NCBI GenBank assembly: GCA_018400335.1
Contig: JAGYMT010000025.1
Location: 1-11,819 of the forward strand
DNA length: 11,819 nt
Direction of reading: 5' to 3'
Source of the DNA: Kiritimatiellia bacterium
GTDB lineage: Bacteria > Verrucomicrobiota > Kiritimatiellia > JAAZAB01
Numbering within the stretch: position 1 is the stretch's first letter; every line of letters starts with the position of its first letter. Under the pieces are notes generated by a model. That model did no database searches. It was not told the origin of the DNA and saw nothing but the letters and a program-made list of their open reading frames with translations. Shown in pieces: positions 1 through 7,477 of the stretch. Position numbers and translations under genes: made by a program.

Positions 1-85
1 AATTTGAAATTGGCACAGAATTGAAATCTTTTATCCCGAAAAATTTCTTCATCTTCGACGGAAAGTTTTGATCTTGAACACATTC

Positions 86-215
86 ATTAACCGTAGAACC
101 TTATTTCCAATTTCAAGGATAACCTCGTTTTGCCCGGTTGCTTAAGAAGGAAGTAAGCGTTCACGGAACGCTGAAATTGGAAATATGAAACTGGAAATCA
201 AGTTCTACGGTTAAT
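86..215. repeat. 130-bp imperfect palindrome (30-bp inverted arms around a hairpin core)
   Basis: The arms at 86-115 and 186-215 are inverted copies of each other, matching at 27 of 30 positions. Both have the outer end ATTAACCGTAGAAC. The 70-bp core contains a perfect 7-bp stem, AGCGTTC (156-162) against GAACGCT (166-172), with the 3-base loop ACG, and an overlapping alternative pair GCTTA/TAAGC (140-144 and 154-158). The 14 bases before the right arm (172-185) are a near copy of its first 14 bases and are also an exact inverted match to 102-115. The structure could be a small non-autonomous mobile element, a REP-like dispersed repeat, or the end of a transcript. No clear target-site duplication was found. 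Confidence 0.7.
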
Positions 216-245
216 ATGTTTATCGCAAAGGGGCAGCCATTGCAA

Positions 246-296
246 CCCCTTTTGCACCCCTTTTGGACAAAACCCTTTTGGGAGCCCTTTTGGGAG
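246..296. repeat. Short direct repeats CCCTTTTG (four copies)
   Basis: The octamer CCCTTTTG occurs at 247-254, 258-265, 273-280 and 285-292. The first two copies are preceded by AC or CC, and the last two form an exact 12-base tandem, CCCTTTTGGGAG. The spacing is close to one helical turn (11, 15 and 12 bases). The array lies 50-90 bases upstream of the regulator start codon, so it may be a binding array for a regulator or a simple-repeat expansion. Function is unproven. Confidence 0.65.
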
Positions 297-298
297 AC

Positions 299-325
299 TT
301 GACAAGTTGAACAAGTTGATATAAA
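299..325 (+). promoter_or_regulatory. Candidate promoter of the LacI-type gene, overlapping a 9-bp tandem repeat
   Basis: TTGACA at 299-304 is a perfect -35 consensus, and TATAAA at 320-325 is a good -10, but the spacer is only 15 bases. The spacer is almost entirely taken up by a tandem pair of ACAAGTTGA (302-310 and 311-319). If it is used, transcription would begin only a few bases before the ATG at 340, giving a very short leader. That fits the lack of a Shine-Dalgarno sequence there. The call rests on motif match only. Confidence 0.35.
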
Positions 326-339
326 TAAGTTATACAGAA

Positions 340-1389
340 ATGAGCAGACCGGAAAACATCGACAGGAATCATTACCGACACGTCAGCATGCAAATCGTCG
401 CTGACCAGTCAGGGTTGTCGAAATCGACGGTCTCTAAAGTTTTGAATCAGCATCCGGGTGTGTCGGCCGGGAGCCGGAAAAAAGTACACGCTGCCTGTGC
501 TAAACTCGGATACAGGCTTAATCCTGGAATCCAGGACATCTTGAAACGCGGCTTGCGAGGTTATGCACAGAATATCGCCTTTGTTCTGGCCCGGGTGGAA
601 TTCGCCAATCCGTCCTACGCCAGTATGATTGACGGCATTTCGCAGGGCCTGCAGAAGACGGATCTGCACCTGATTCTCAGCCAGCTTACCGGAAACGAGA
701 ACGGCTGCTATGAGTTGCCGCCACCGATTCGCGACGGGCGGGCTGCGGGTGTGCTGCTGTCCGGGAAGCTCACCGACCGATTGGTCGAACTGGTTTCCGA
801 AACGGGAATTCCGTTCGTCGTGCTGGGAAACTATCCCAAATCGGTGATGTCGCTATCCAGTTCCGTATCCGTGGATCTGTTCAGCCTGATGCATCAGGCC
901 GTCCGGCAACTAAAACTGAAAGGAAAGAAGCACATCGCGTTTTTCAAGGAAGACCCGGAGAACCACTACGCCAAGAGCGCTTATGAAGCATATCGCAACG
1001 CATTGTCCACGCAGGGGTACTCATGCCGCGACGACCTGGTTTTCGAGGGCAAGTTCAAAGACTTCAATGCGTTCGATGTGATGGAGAAGGCGCTGAACCA
1101 GACGTCCCAGTCCTTTGATGCCTTGATTTGCCTGAGCTCCCTGGCAAGCCGTGAAATCGCGACCGCGATCATCGCCAAGGCCGGTCGCGCCGCTGCCCGC
1201 GGGATCGTCATGGTCACAGTCATGGATTATGCGCACAGGCTGCCGATGCCTACCCTGCAATGCGAGAGGATAGGTTTCAAGACGGCAAGCATAGGCGTGG
1301 AACTTCTGATCCGTAATCTCAAAGACCCGCAAGCCGACAACAGGCAGATCTCGTTCACCCCGCAGTTGACCATGTGCGAGGCAACCTGA
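340..1389 (+). CDS. LacI/GalR-family transcriptional regulator
   Basis: This 349-residue protein has the standard length and two-part layout of LacI/GalR repressors. The N-terminal helix-turn-helix lies at about residues 16-36 (VADQSGLSKSTVSKVLNQHP, the usual ADxxGxSxxTVSxVLN pattern). A hinge region follows at about 58-72, and a periplasmic-binding-protein-like sugar-binding and dimerisation domain runs from about 76 to the end. Such proteins bind palindromic operators and respond to a sugar or sugar phosphate. The effector cannot be read from sequence. The HTH begins later than usual because of a 16-residue leader. The ATG at 340 has no Shine-Dalgarno sequence, and the ATG at 388 (residue 17) is an alternative that would remove the leader but keep the HTH. 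The gene converges on the GH109 gene with a 26-bp gap, so it is not in that operon, but it is the obvious candidate regulator of the locus. Confidence 0.93.
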   Translation: MSRPENIDRNHYRHVSMQIVADQSGLSKSTVSKVLNQHPGVSAGSRKKVHAACAKLGYRLNPGIQDILKRGLRGYAQNIAFVLARVEFANPSYASMIDGISQGLQKTDLHLILSQLTGNENGCYELPPPIRDGRAAGVLLSGKLTDRLVELVSETGIPFVVLGNYPKSVMSLSSSVSVDLFSLMHQAVRQLKLKGKKHIAFFKEDPENHYAKSAYEAYRNALSTQGYSCRDDLVFEGKFKDFNAFDVMEKALNQTSQSFDALICLSSLASREIATAIIAKAGRAAARGIVMVTVMDYAHRLPMPTLQCERIGFKTASIGVELLIRNLKDPQADNRQISFTPQLTMCEAT

Positions 1390-1415
1390 GGAAGCATGGT
1401 TTCCCGTGTAAAAAG

Positions 1416-2900
1416 TTATTCAATTGCCGCTTCGCTTTGTGCTTTCGCATTATCCCGGGCCCATTGGCGGGCAAGCGTGTCGTCGAATTCCAGGGCCGCT
1501 TCCGAAGGCGGCAGGATTTCCGTGTCGCCGCCGCCATTCTCGAGGTTGATATCCATGTTGCGCGGGTTCGTCTTCCAGGCACCGGCGGTGAAGTCGGGAA
1601 TGTCAATCGCGTTCGAACGGTTCAGCACGGACCATTGACTGAGAGGCGCTATGGCACTCCAGGCGGCGGCATCGTAGACATCCTGCGGCAGGGGCAGTCC
1701 GTGGCGCAGACAGTCGATCAGGTGCCAGTTCATACGGTAGTCCGATCCGCCGTGACCATGTCCTCCTGCGGACGAGTCGAGTTTTCTGGAGATTTCCGGG
1801 ATGAAACGCTCCAGGATTTCGGCGCATTCCTCAGGGCCGACCCAGTGTTTCCCGGTGGAAACGCGCGGGGGTGGCGGATCAAACAGCGCGCATCCCTTTG
1901 TGCCGTAGATCCCGTGGATTTGGTTGTGCGGCTGCGGGGTATGCGCATCGTGCTGAAGCACGATGGTGCGTCCCTTCACCGTGCGGATCAGAGTGGTATT
2001 CATGTTGCCTCGATAGTCCAGGGCTGCCAGCGGCTCGTAGGTATCCGGATCATCTTTCGCCAGCTCGCGGGCCATGGCGCCATAGTTGAAATCATGGCCT
2101 TCCATCGAGACCATGTAGTCGAAGCGATCACCGCGATTGATGTCCATCACCTGCGCGACCGGCCCCAGCCCGTGGGTGGGATAGATATTGCCCCGACGTT
2201 CCGCAAGCGCCTTCAACCACCACCAGTCTGTATAAATCCCCTTGCCGAATGATTCCCGGCCTTTGACACCCAGGCAGTTGCCAACCTTGCTGGTGTTGTA
2301 GGCGCCCGCGCCATGGACGATATCTCCGAAAAATCCGGCCTTGGCCATCATGATCGTCTGCAAATGAAAACTCATGTACGAGTAATTTTCCAGCATCACG
2401 AAATGACGGCGGGTTTCCTCGGCGGTCTGCACCAGTGTCCAGCAATCTTCCATGGCCCAGGCGGCAGGCACTTCGCAGGCCACATGCTTGCCCTGACGCA
2501 TGGCGTAGATCGACATTTGGGTGTGCAGAGGAATCGGCGTGCAAATATAGACCAGATCCAGATTCTTCTGTTCGCAGAGCTTCTTCCACTCGTCTTCTCC
2601 GCCGGTATATATCTCAGGAGTATGCCCGGCACCCTGTGTCCAGGCCAGACCCCGCTTGATCTGCGCCTGGCTCTTGTCGCAGATGGCCCGAATCTCGACA
2701 TGGCCAATCTGCACCAGCGCCTTAAGATGGTTCGGCCCGCGATTGCCAAGGCCGATAACCCCTACCCGCACCGTAGCGATCTTCGGCGCGCGGAAGCCAG
2801 CCATGTTGTGGCGCTGCACATGATTCGCCGCATATTCCCGGTTCAACGTCACCAGATCCGGGTTGGTGATTGCTTTTACGTTCTTCATAATGGTTCTCAT
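1416..2900 (-). CDS. GH109-type NAD-dependent alpha-N-acetylgalactosaminidase (Gfo/Idh/MocA fold)
   Basis: The 494-residue protein has an N-terminal Rossmann domain at about residues 44-165 with the dinucleotide motif GLGNRG (50-55), followed by a Gfo/Idh/MocA C-terminal domain. Several features point to GH109 rather than an ordinary dehydrogenase. The usual EKP motif is replaced by CEVPAA (142-147). There is the block LENYSY (170-175), then YPTHGLGP (240-247) followed by MDINRGDR (252-259), and near the C-terminus GHGGSDY and IPDFTAGAWK. The same blocks occur, as I recall them, in the alpha-N-acetylgalactosaminidase of Elizabethkingia meningoseptica, where the Tyr and His of the YPTHG motif are active-site residues (here Tyr240 and His243). 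GH109 enzymes use bound NAD+ to release alpha-GalNAc. No signal peptide is visible, so the product is probably cytoplasmic. It is the last gene of the minus-strand block. The start is uncertain between 2900 and the ATG at 2888; neither has ideal ribosome-binding spacing. Confidence 0.88.
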   Translation of the reverse strand: MRTIMKNVKAITNPDLVTLNREYAANHVQRHNMAGFRAPKIATVRVGVIGLGNRGPNHLKALVQIGHVEIRAICDKSQAQIKRGLAWTQGAGHTPEIYTGGEDEWKKLCEQKNLDLVYICTPIPLHTQMSIYAMRQGKHVACEVPAAWAMEDCWTLVQTAEETRRHFVMLENYSYMSFHLQTIMMAKAGFFGDIVHGAGAYNTSKVGNCLGVKGRESFGKGIYTDWWWLKALAERRGNIYPTHGLGPVAQVMDINRGDRFDYMVSMEGHDFNYGAMARELAKDDPDTYEPLAALDYRGNMNTTLIRTVKGRTIVLQHDAHTPQPHNQIHGIYGTKGCALFDPPPPRVSTGKHWVGPEECAEILERFIPEISRKLDSSAGGHGHGGSDYRMNWHLIDCLRHGLPLPQDVYDAAAWSAIAPLSQWSVLNRSNAIDIPDFTAGAWKTNPRNMDINLENGGGDTEILPPSEAALEFDDTLARQWARDNAKAQSEAAIE

Positions 2901-2951
2901 TTTCCTGATAAATTGCTCGGTGGGTTTTGCAAGATCCGCATGATGCAGACC

Positions 2952-4007
2952 TCAGGCCGTCCTGCTCACCCTGGTCAGGTGGACTTCGGATGCATCATGG
3001 ACGCCATACGATACCCACAGGTCATTTTCGTATTCCACCAGCCCCGGATAACTCGTCCCGTCCAGTTCAAGACTTCTGGTCAACGTCGCCTTTTTCGGGT
3101 CGATCAGGAAAAGGGTGGCGCGGCCGTTGACGCGGCCGGCGCCCAGCAAACCACCGTCCTGCAAAAGGATCATCTTGGGACCTCCCAGATCGCCGTGGAA
3201 AAAGTCCTTTGACGCTGCGTACGGCCTGTCCTTTTCTTCCGTCACGACGGTCGTGTGCCGCCATTTCCAGTTCTGGTAATACGGCGGCTCCCCGATGCCG
3301 ATCATGGCCGGCGTAGGGCCGCCCCGCAGCAGACACCAGGCCGTGCCGTCCTTGCCGAAAACCAGCGAGTTTTCACTGCCCTTTCCTTCCGGAAAGAAGT
3401 TTCGCTTCAAAGCCCTCCATTGTTTCCCGTCGCGCGTCCGGTAGAGCGTCCCTTCGCGATCTTTGCCGACGTACCCGATGCTGTAGCCCATTCCGTTGTT
3501 CCAGACCACATCCCAGCGCCAGTTGTTGATGCCGGTGGGACAGGCGTTGATATCCCCCCAGGTTCTGCCGTCGGCGGAAAGCCAGGTCACAGACTGGCGC
3601 GCCACGTTACATTCCAGATCATCCTCCGGTGTTCCATTTTGGTCTAGTTGGTAATGACTCTCGTAGGGATCGCCTTTGGACGAGTATCCTATTTCTCGAG
3701 GTTCGCTCGAAACAAAATAGATCGAGGTATTGGCCATTAAGCGGTTTTCGGCCGTGACCGAAAGGCGGGTTTCGCGCACATCGCCGCCGGCCCATTCGAA
3801 AAGCGCAACAGATTCCCACTGCTCGCCATCGGACGACCGGATAACCCGGCAGCGGCCGGACGGATGGTTCATGTGAATTTTCCCTTCACGGAAACAGCAG
3901 TACCAGTGATCCTTGAAGCGGATCAAATGGGGAAATTCAATCCGGGCCTCTTCGCGGTCCGGAATTTGAGCGACACTCCATATCTTCCGTGTTTGAACGA
4001 TTTTCAT
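2952..4007 (-). CDS. Sialidase-fold (BNR/Asp-box) beta-propeller protein, putative glycosidase
   Basis: The 351-residue product carries three Asp-box signatures (S/T-x-D-G-x-x-W) at residues 58-64, 144-150 and 191-197, regularly placed as in six-bladed sialidase propellers. Instead of the canonical Arg-Ile-Pro motif it has ARIEFPHL at 21-28, followed by CFREGK at 38-43. This marks it as a divergent member of the sialidase superfamily, and true sialidase activity is not assured. No signal peptide is seen; the N-terminus is MKIVQTRKIW. The start ATG is preceded by GAAAGGG at suitable spacing. It lies 51 bp upstream of the GH109 gene and 55 bp downstream of the toroid gene, consistent with one transcript. 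Alternatives are another exo-glycosidase on the same propeller scaffold or a non-catalytic sugar-binding propeller. Confidence 0.8.
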   Translation of the reverse strand: MKIVQTRKIWSVAQIPDREEARIEFPHLIRFKDHWYCCFREGKIHMNHPSGRCRVIRSSDGEQWESVALFEWAGGDVRETRLSVTAENRLMANTSIYFVSSEPREIGYSSKGDPYESHYQLDQNGTPEDDLECNVARQSVTWLSADGRTWGDINACPTGINNWRWDVVWNNGMGYSIGYVGKDREGTLYRTRDGKQWRALKRNFFPEGKGSENSLVFGKDGTAWCLLRGGPTPAMIGIGEPPYYQNWKWRHTTVVTEEKDRPYAASKDFFHGDLGGPKMILLQDGGLLGAGRVNGRATLFLIDPKKATLTRSLELDGTSYPGLVEYENDLWVSYGVHDASEVHLTRVSRTA

Positions 4008-4062
4008 GGTTCCCTTTCTATGTTTTGCGATCTCTGCGCTTGATCGCTTCCATTCCTCTTTT

Positions 4063-4878
4063 TCATGGCTTTATCCCGCGACTGTCGCAACAGGCGGAGA
4101 ATGGTTCGAGCGAAAAGACCGCCTGGAGCTGGGCGTAGGCCGTGTGATGGGTGATGGGCAACGCAAGCGATTCCCGCGCCGCCTTCCAGGCGTAGCGCCG
4201 ATAGAGTTCGCGCCAGTGTTCGTCGCCGGTCAAGCTCCATCCGACGAGATAGAACATAGGCAGGCGCGCCCATTCATGGGCCCATATTCTCCCCCACATT
4301 TCAGTGGTAGTGCCTGGTTCCCCGTCTTCCCGGCAGATCGAATACTTCTTCTCGGGCACGATGTTCTCTTCCATGCGCGCGCAGATATCGGCGATGATCG
4401 CCCGCATGGCGGCGCGCTGCGCCTCGTCCGCGAGAGGAGAGCGATGGAAGCGCCAGAGAGCGTGGACGTAGTAGGTATACTGGTCTCTCGAACTGTTGAT
4501 ATAGTGAGACCGCCGGTCTTCGATACAGATGCTTCGCGGGATAAAGCCGCGGGCGCGTGCCACCTGCGCGAGAGCCGCCATGCCGGTCCAGACCTTGTCG
4601 GCATACGCTTTCATGCCCCAGTCGCCGGACGCGTCGAAACGGTCGCAGATGACGGTCATCCACAGCCCGGCGCTGATGGCGCTGTCCTCCATACCTGTGC
4701 CCCAGCCGCAGGTGTTCGGGAAAGATCGGTTGATCTCCTCGACCGTCGGCAGGTACTGATGGGTTATGGAATTATGATCGTAGAACAGATGTGTTTCGGA
4801 TCGGAAATATTGCGTCCAGGAAAGTTCCCAGATTTTTTCGGCTGCTTCGAAAAGACACTTCTTTTCAGATTCATTCAC
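4063..4878 (-). CDS. Putative alpha/alpha-toroid carbohydrate-active protein, probably 3'-truncated
   Basis: I do not recognise a named family. The 271-residue product is mostly helical with many aromatic residues, like (alpha/alpha)6-toroid glycosidases, epimerases and lyases. Conserved-looking acidic and aromatic clusters are GWGTGMEDS (58-66), SSRDQYTYYVHALWRF (129-144) and a C-terminal HHTAYAQLQAVFSLE segment. The translation then stops within about 13 low-complexity residues, where a toroid would need further helices, so the 3' end may have been lost. The start chosen is GTG at 4878, preceded by GGAAAGG with an 8-base spacer. An upstream ATG at 4971 would overlap the end of the DUF4838 gene by 74 bp and add an unlikely Arg-rich leader. 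There is no signal peptide from the chosen start. The gap to the DUF4838 gene is only 19 bp, so the two are almost certainly co-transcribed. Confidence 0.7.
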   Translation of the reverse strand: MNESEKKCLFEAAEKIWELSWTQYFRSETHLFYDHNSITHQYLPTVEEINRSFPNTCGWGTGMEDSAISAGLWMTVICDRFDASGDWGMKAYADKVWTGMAALAQVARARGFIPRSICIEDRRSHYINSSRDQYTYYVHALWRFHRSPLADEAQRAAMRAIIADICARMEENIVPEKKYSICREDGEPGTTTEMWGRIWAHEWARLPMFYLVGWSLTGDEHWRELYRRYAWKAARESLALPITHHTAYAQLQAVFSLEPFSACCDSRGIKP

Positions 4879-4886
4879 AACTTGCG

Positions 4887-4893
4887 CCTTTCC
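4887..4893 (-). promoter_or_regulatory. Ribosome-binding site supporting the GTG start of the toroid gene
   Basis: GGAAAGG on the minus strand sits 8 bases before GTG at 4878, just downstream of the stop codon region of the DUF4838 gene. It decides the start in favour of the GTG over the ATG at 4971. Confidence 0.6.
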
Positions 4894-4897
4894 GTTT

Positions 4898-7306
4898 TTA
4901 AGGATTTTCGGTTTCGCCGCCGGGCAGGGTCTGGCGGAGTTCCAGATTCTTGCCCGGTGCCTTCTGTTCAAGCCGCGGGCCAGTGAACACGAATGACGGA
5001 CGCAGGATGCCGCCCAGTCCGATTTCGTTCGCCGCCGAGTTGCGCACGATCATGAGCGCCAACACGTTTTCCCCCTCGGGCTTAAGCTCGTCTGTTAGGT
5101 CGAACACCGCGGGATTGGAGAACCGCCGTCCACTGGTGCCGACGAGCCGGCCGTTGAGCCATACGCGCGCCTCGTCCTCGAACCCGCCCAGAAACAGTCC
5201 CACCGGCTCCCCCTTGGCTGCCGCCGGCAGCGTGAACGCGAGCCGGTACCACGCGGCGCCGGAACGATTGCCGGCGGTCAGTCCCTGCGCGTCCCAGGTG
5301 CTTGAATAGGTCTTGGTCTTCACCCATTGCGAATCGTCGAAGTCCGGCTCATGGTAGCCTTTAAGGTGCCCTACTTCATCGCCGTCGAACGCCGTCGCCA
5401 GTTCGTCGGGCAGGCGGTATACCATCGTGTAGGGATCGCTCGAATACGCGAGCCCCTCGTTGATGAATCGGCCCAGGTATCGCCTGAGGTATGGTGGTCC
5501 CTCATTGGCGACCAGGTCGGTGTTCTGGTCGTAGGCCTTCTGCCAGTGGGCGATCATGGCGTCATAGCCCGCCTTCGCCGCCGGAAAATCGAAGGCCATC
5601 GTCGCCCGATGATAGGCCAGATACAGCCCGAGGGCCTCTACGTTGTGCATGACGAAACCGATGCGCGTCTTGTCTTCCGGCGTGTCGGCCGCCGCCTCGG
5701 CCGCCGCGAGGGTCGCTTGCGCCTGCCGGACCCAGGCGTCGTCATACATCAGGTGGAAGGCATTGAACGAGCCGGCCTCCTGCTTCGCGTCGCTCTGCCG
5801 CTGCGCCAGATCGAGATGGTAGCGCTCCATGGCCTCGGCGCCCTTGCCGTAAGCCTTCCGGCAGAACTCGTTCAGAAGCCGCCGCCAGTCGAGCGCGCTG
5901 TTCCAGCACAGGCGCATGAAGACGTAGTCGCTGGCCGCCAGCGTGGACCATTGCTTGGTCGCCTCGACGTTCATGCCGACCAGATTGTGCTTCTTGTAGA
6001 ACGGCAGTTCCTCGCCCCAGATGCGGACCTTGGTGTAGGGCAGGATGTTTTCGGCCAGGTTCCAGTTGTAGCCGCGGTACATGAGCGGGTTGCCTTGCTT
6101 CCGCGACAGTTCGCCCCACTTCTCGACCACGCCCCGATAGTAGGCTTGCGATTCAGAATGGGGGTCAATGACGCTGTGGAAGCGGGAGAAGTTGATGGGC
6201 GCGAAGATTTGACCGATCCTGGGGTTCGGAACATACTTGATCGGGAAGCCCGCATGCGTGGAATACGAGTAGAAGCCCACATAGGCGTTGGGATAATCCG
6301 GTTGAACCTGCTCCAGGATGCGGTTGGCCATCAGGATCAGCTCGTCCGTCCGATCCAGGTCGCCCATGATCGGATCAATCCGCCCCGAACCGGCCGCCAG
6401 CGACTCGGGCGACATCGAGTAGCCCAGTCCGTCGGCGGGGCCGATGCCGAAACCCGCCGGGGTTTCACGAGTCCACGCGCCCGAGGCGATGTTCTTCTGA
6501 TACGCCGCCCGGATGCTTTCGGCAAAAATCTCGATCACGCGCGGATGCGTGCTCTCGAGCTGCGGACCGCGACGCTGCAGGGTGCCGTCGGGCATTTTCC
6601 TCAGGGCCAGCATGGTCGGGTCATTCGCCAGCTCTGTCTTGTGGCGGCGAACGAATCCGTCCCAGGCGTGCCCGGCGGTCCTGCCGACAACCGGACTGTA
6701 GCTTCCGCCTTTCTGACGGCTTTTCCATTGTTCGAATCGCGCCTTTTCGGCCGACAGCCGAGGTTTGGGGTAGCCGCGGTACCAGAGATTGCGCATCGGA
6801 AAATCGGGAATCTGCCACTCGTCCAGATCGCCGACCGCGATGGTCGCCTTGCGGGGGATGATCTCGCCGATTTCGCCGGGCATGATCCAGTCGCAGCCGA
6901 GCTTGTAAAGCAGCTCATAGGCGCCGAATAGAACTGCCTGCGGGCTCTCGCCGCCGATCAGGACCAGATCGCCGCGGGTCAGCAGGCGGAAGCCCTCCCT
7001 GGACTCCGAAACGGCCAGCGGCTTCGCGCCCAGCGCGATCGCCAGGCTGCCCAGCACAAGGCCAGGCCCGCGCACGTCCCCGGGATTGTCCGTCCGCACC
7101 ACCTCCAACGCCGTGCCGGACATCTTATCTATGTGGTAGTTCAATTCCTCGATAGCCTTCTGTAAAGTTCTTTCAGCGGGGGTTGGCGCGTCGGCGTAGA
7201 TGGTTGCCACACCCCGGCCCTCCTGCACAAGCGTTAGCGCGGCCGCAGCCGCAACGGACAGCGACACGGACATCCAGACGAAACCACACGCAATCGCGAA
7301 CTTCAT
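4898..7306 (-). CDS. Secreted DUF4838 glycoside-hydrolase-like protein with C-terminal sugar-binding-like domain
   Basis: The 802-residue protein begins with a typical signal peptide (MKFAIACGFV, then a hydrophobic, Ala-rich stretch to about residue 23). A GH20/GH67-type N-terminal alpha/beta domain follows at about 30-155, with the pattern AERTLQKAIEELNYHIDKMSG and GAYELLYKLGCDWIMPGE. The DUF4838 region, expected to form a TIM barrel, spans roughly 165-500 and is followed by a helical region to about 640. At about 650-780 there is a galactose-binding-like jelly roll of the GH2 N-terminal type (GAAWYRLAFTLP, then VWLNGRLVGTSG). The substrate is unknown; the family is often found in polysaccharide-utilisation loci and resembles alpha-glucuronidases. 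The start has AAAGGGA six bases upstream. It is the first gene of the tight four-gene run and the only product here with a clear export signal. It probably acts in the periplasm or outside the cell on the incoming glycan. Confidence 0.85.
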   Translation of the reverse strand: MKFAIACGFVWMSVSLSVAAAAALTLVQEGRGVATIYADAPTPAERTLQKAIEELNYHIDKMSGTALEVVRTDNPGDVRGPGLVLGSLAIALGAKPLAVSESREGFRLLTRGDLVLIGGESPQAVLFGAYELLYKLGCDWIMPGEIGEIIPRKATIAVGDLDEWQIPDFPMRNLWYRGYPKPRLSAEKARFEQWKSRQKGGSYSPVVGRTAGHAWDGFVRRHKTELANDPTMLALRKMPDGTLQRRGPQLESTHPRVIEIFAESIRAAYQKNIASGAWTRETPAGFGIGPADGLGYSMSPESLAAGSGRIDPIMGDLDRTDELILMANRILEQVQPDYPNAYVGFYSYSTHAGFPIKYVPNPRIGQIFAPINFSRFHSVIDPHSESQAYYRGVVEKWGELSRKQGNPLMYRGYNWNLAENILPYTKVRIWGEELPFYKKHNLVGMNVEATKQWSTLAASDYVFMRLCWNSALDWRRLLNEFCRKAYGKGAEAMERYHLDLAQRQSDAKQEAGSFNAFHLMYDDAWVRQAQATLAAAEAAADTPEDKTRIGFVMHNVEALGLYLAYHRATMAFDFPAAKAGYDAMIAHWQKAYDQNTDLVANEGPPYLRRYLGRFINEGLAYSSDPYTMVYRLPDELATAFDGDEVGHLKGYHEPDFDDSQWVKTKTYSSTWDAQGLTAGNRSGAAWYRLAFTLPAAAKGEPVGLFLGGFEDEARVWLNGRLVGTSGRRFSNPAVFDLTDELKPEGENVLALMIVRNSAANEIGLGGILRPSFVFTGPRLEQKAPGKNLELRQTLPGGETENP

Positions 7307-7477
7307 GTTTTATCCCTTTCTTTATGTTACAGGGCAGTCTCGCTCCGCCGGATCACCTTCTGCGGCGACCTGCGCGAGGTGTTGCCCTATTATGCTCAAT
7401 GGCACACTACGCCGCCACAGCAGTTTATGTCAACACGTTTTTATCGGAAACATTTTTAATAATGAACACTGAAACCC
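7307..7477 (-). promoter_or_regulatory. Intergenic region with -35-like box upstream of the DUF4838 gene
   Basis: Read on the minus strand, this AT-rich gap holds a perfect TTGACA (plus-strand 7428-7433). A matching -10 is weak: the best candidates at 17-18 bases spacing are GTAGTG and TAGTGT. Together with the hairpin behind the FG-GAP gene, the box suggests that the four-gene run from the DUF4838 gene onward may have its own promoter. No convincing operator palindrome was identified. Confidence 0.3.

Larger units (their letters stand above)
1..339. other. Non-coding left-edge region with repeats, upstream of the LacI-type regulator
   Basis: No convincing reading frame is present here in either direction. 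The stretch is more AT-rich than the genes that follow. It holds three kinds of structure, annotated separately: a 130-bp imperfect palindrome (86-215), four copies of CCCTTTTG (247-292) and a tandem ACAAGTTGA pair (302-319). Related AT-rich words such as TTTGAAATTGG also occur at the very left edge (about 3-13). The region probably carries the promoter and possibly the operator of the regulator gene. What lies to its left cannot be seen. Confidence 0.6.

Noticed and set aside
86..215. Insertion sequence terminal repeats
   Set aside because: Only 70 bases lie between the arms, with no transposase and no clear target duplication, so it is reported as a palindrome or MITE-like repeat instead.
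246..296. CRISPR-like array
   Set aside because: The repeats are only 8-12 bases long with spacers of 3-7 bases or none, and no cas gene is present.
1374..2252. Plus-strand open frame of 292 codons, together with those at 2313-3212 and 4006-4986
   Set aside because: They are antisense to the GH109, sialidase-fold and toroid genes and show no domain-like features or good start sites.
5327..6931. Long plus-strand open frame of 534 codons
   Set aside because: It lies wholly antisense to the DUF4838 gene, whose translation shows a signal peptide and recognisable domains. The plus-strand product is Arg/Val-rich with no family resemblance, as expected for a shadow frame in GC-rich DNA.
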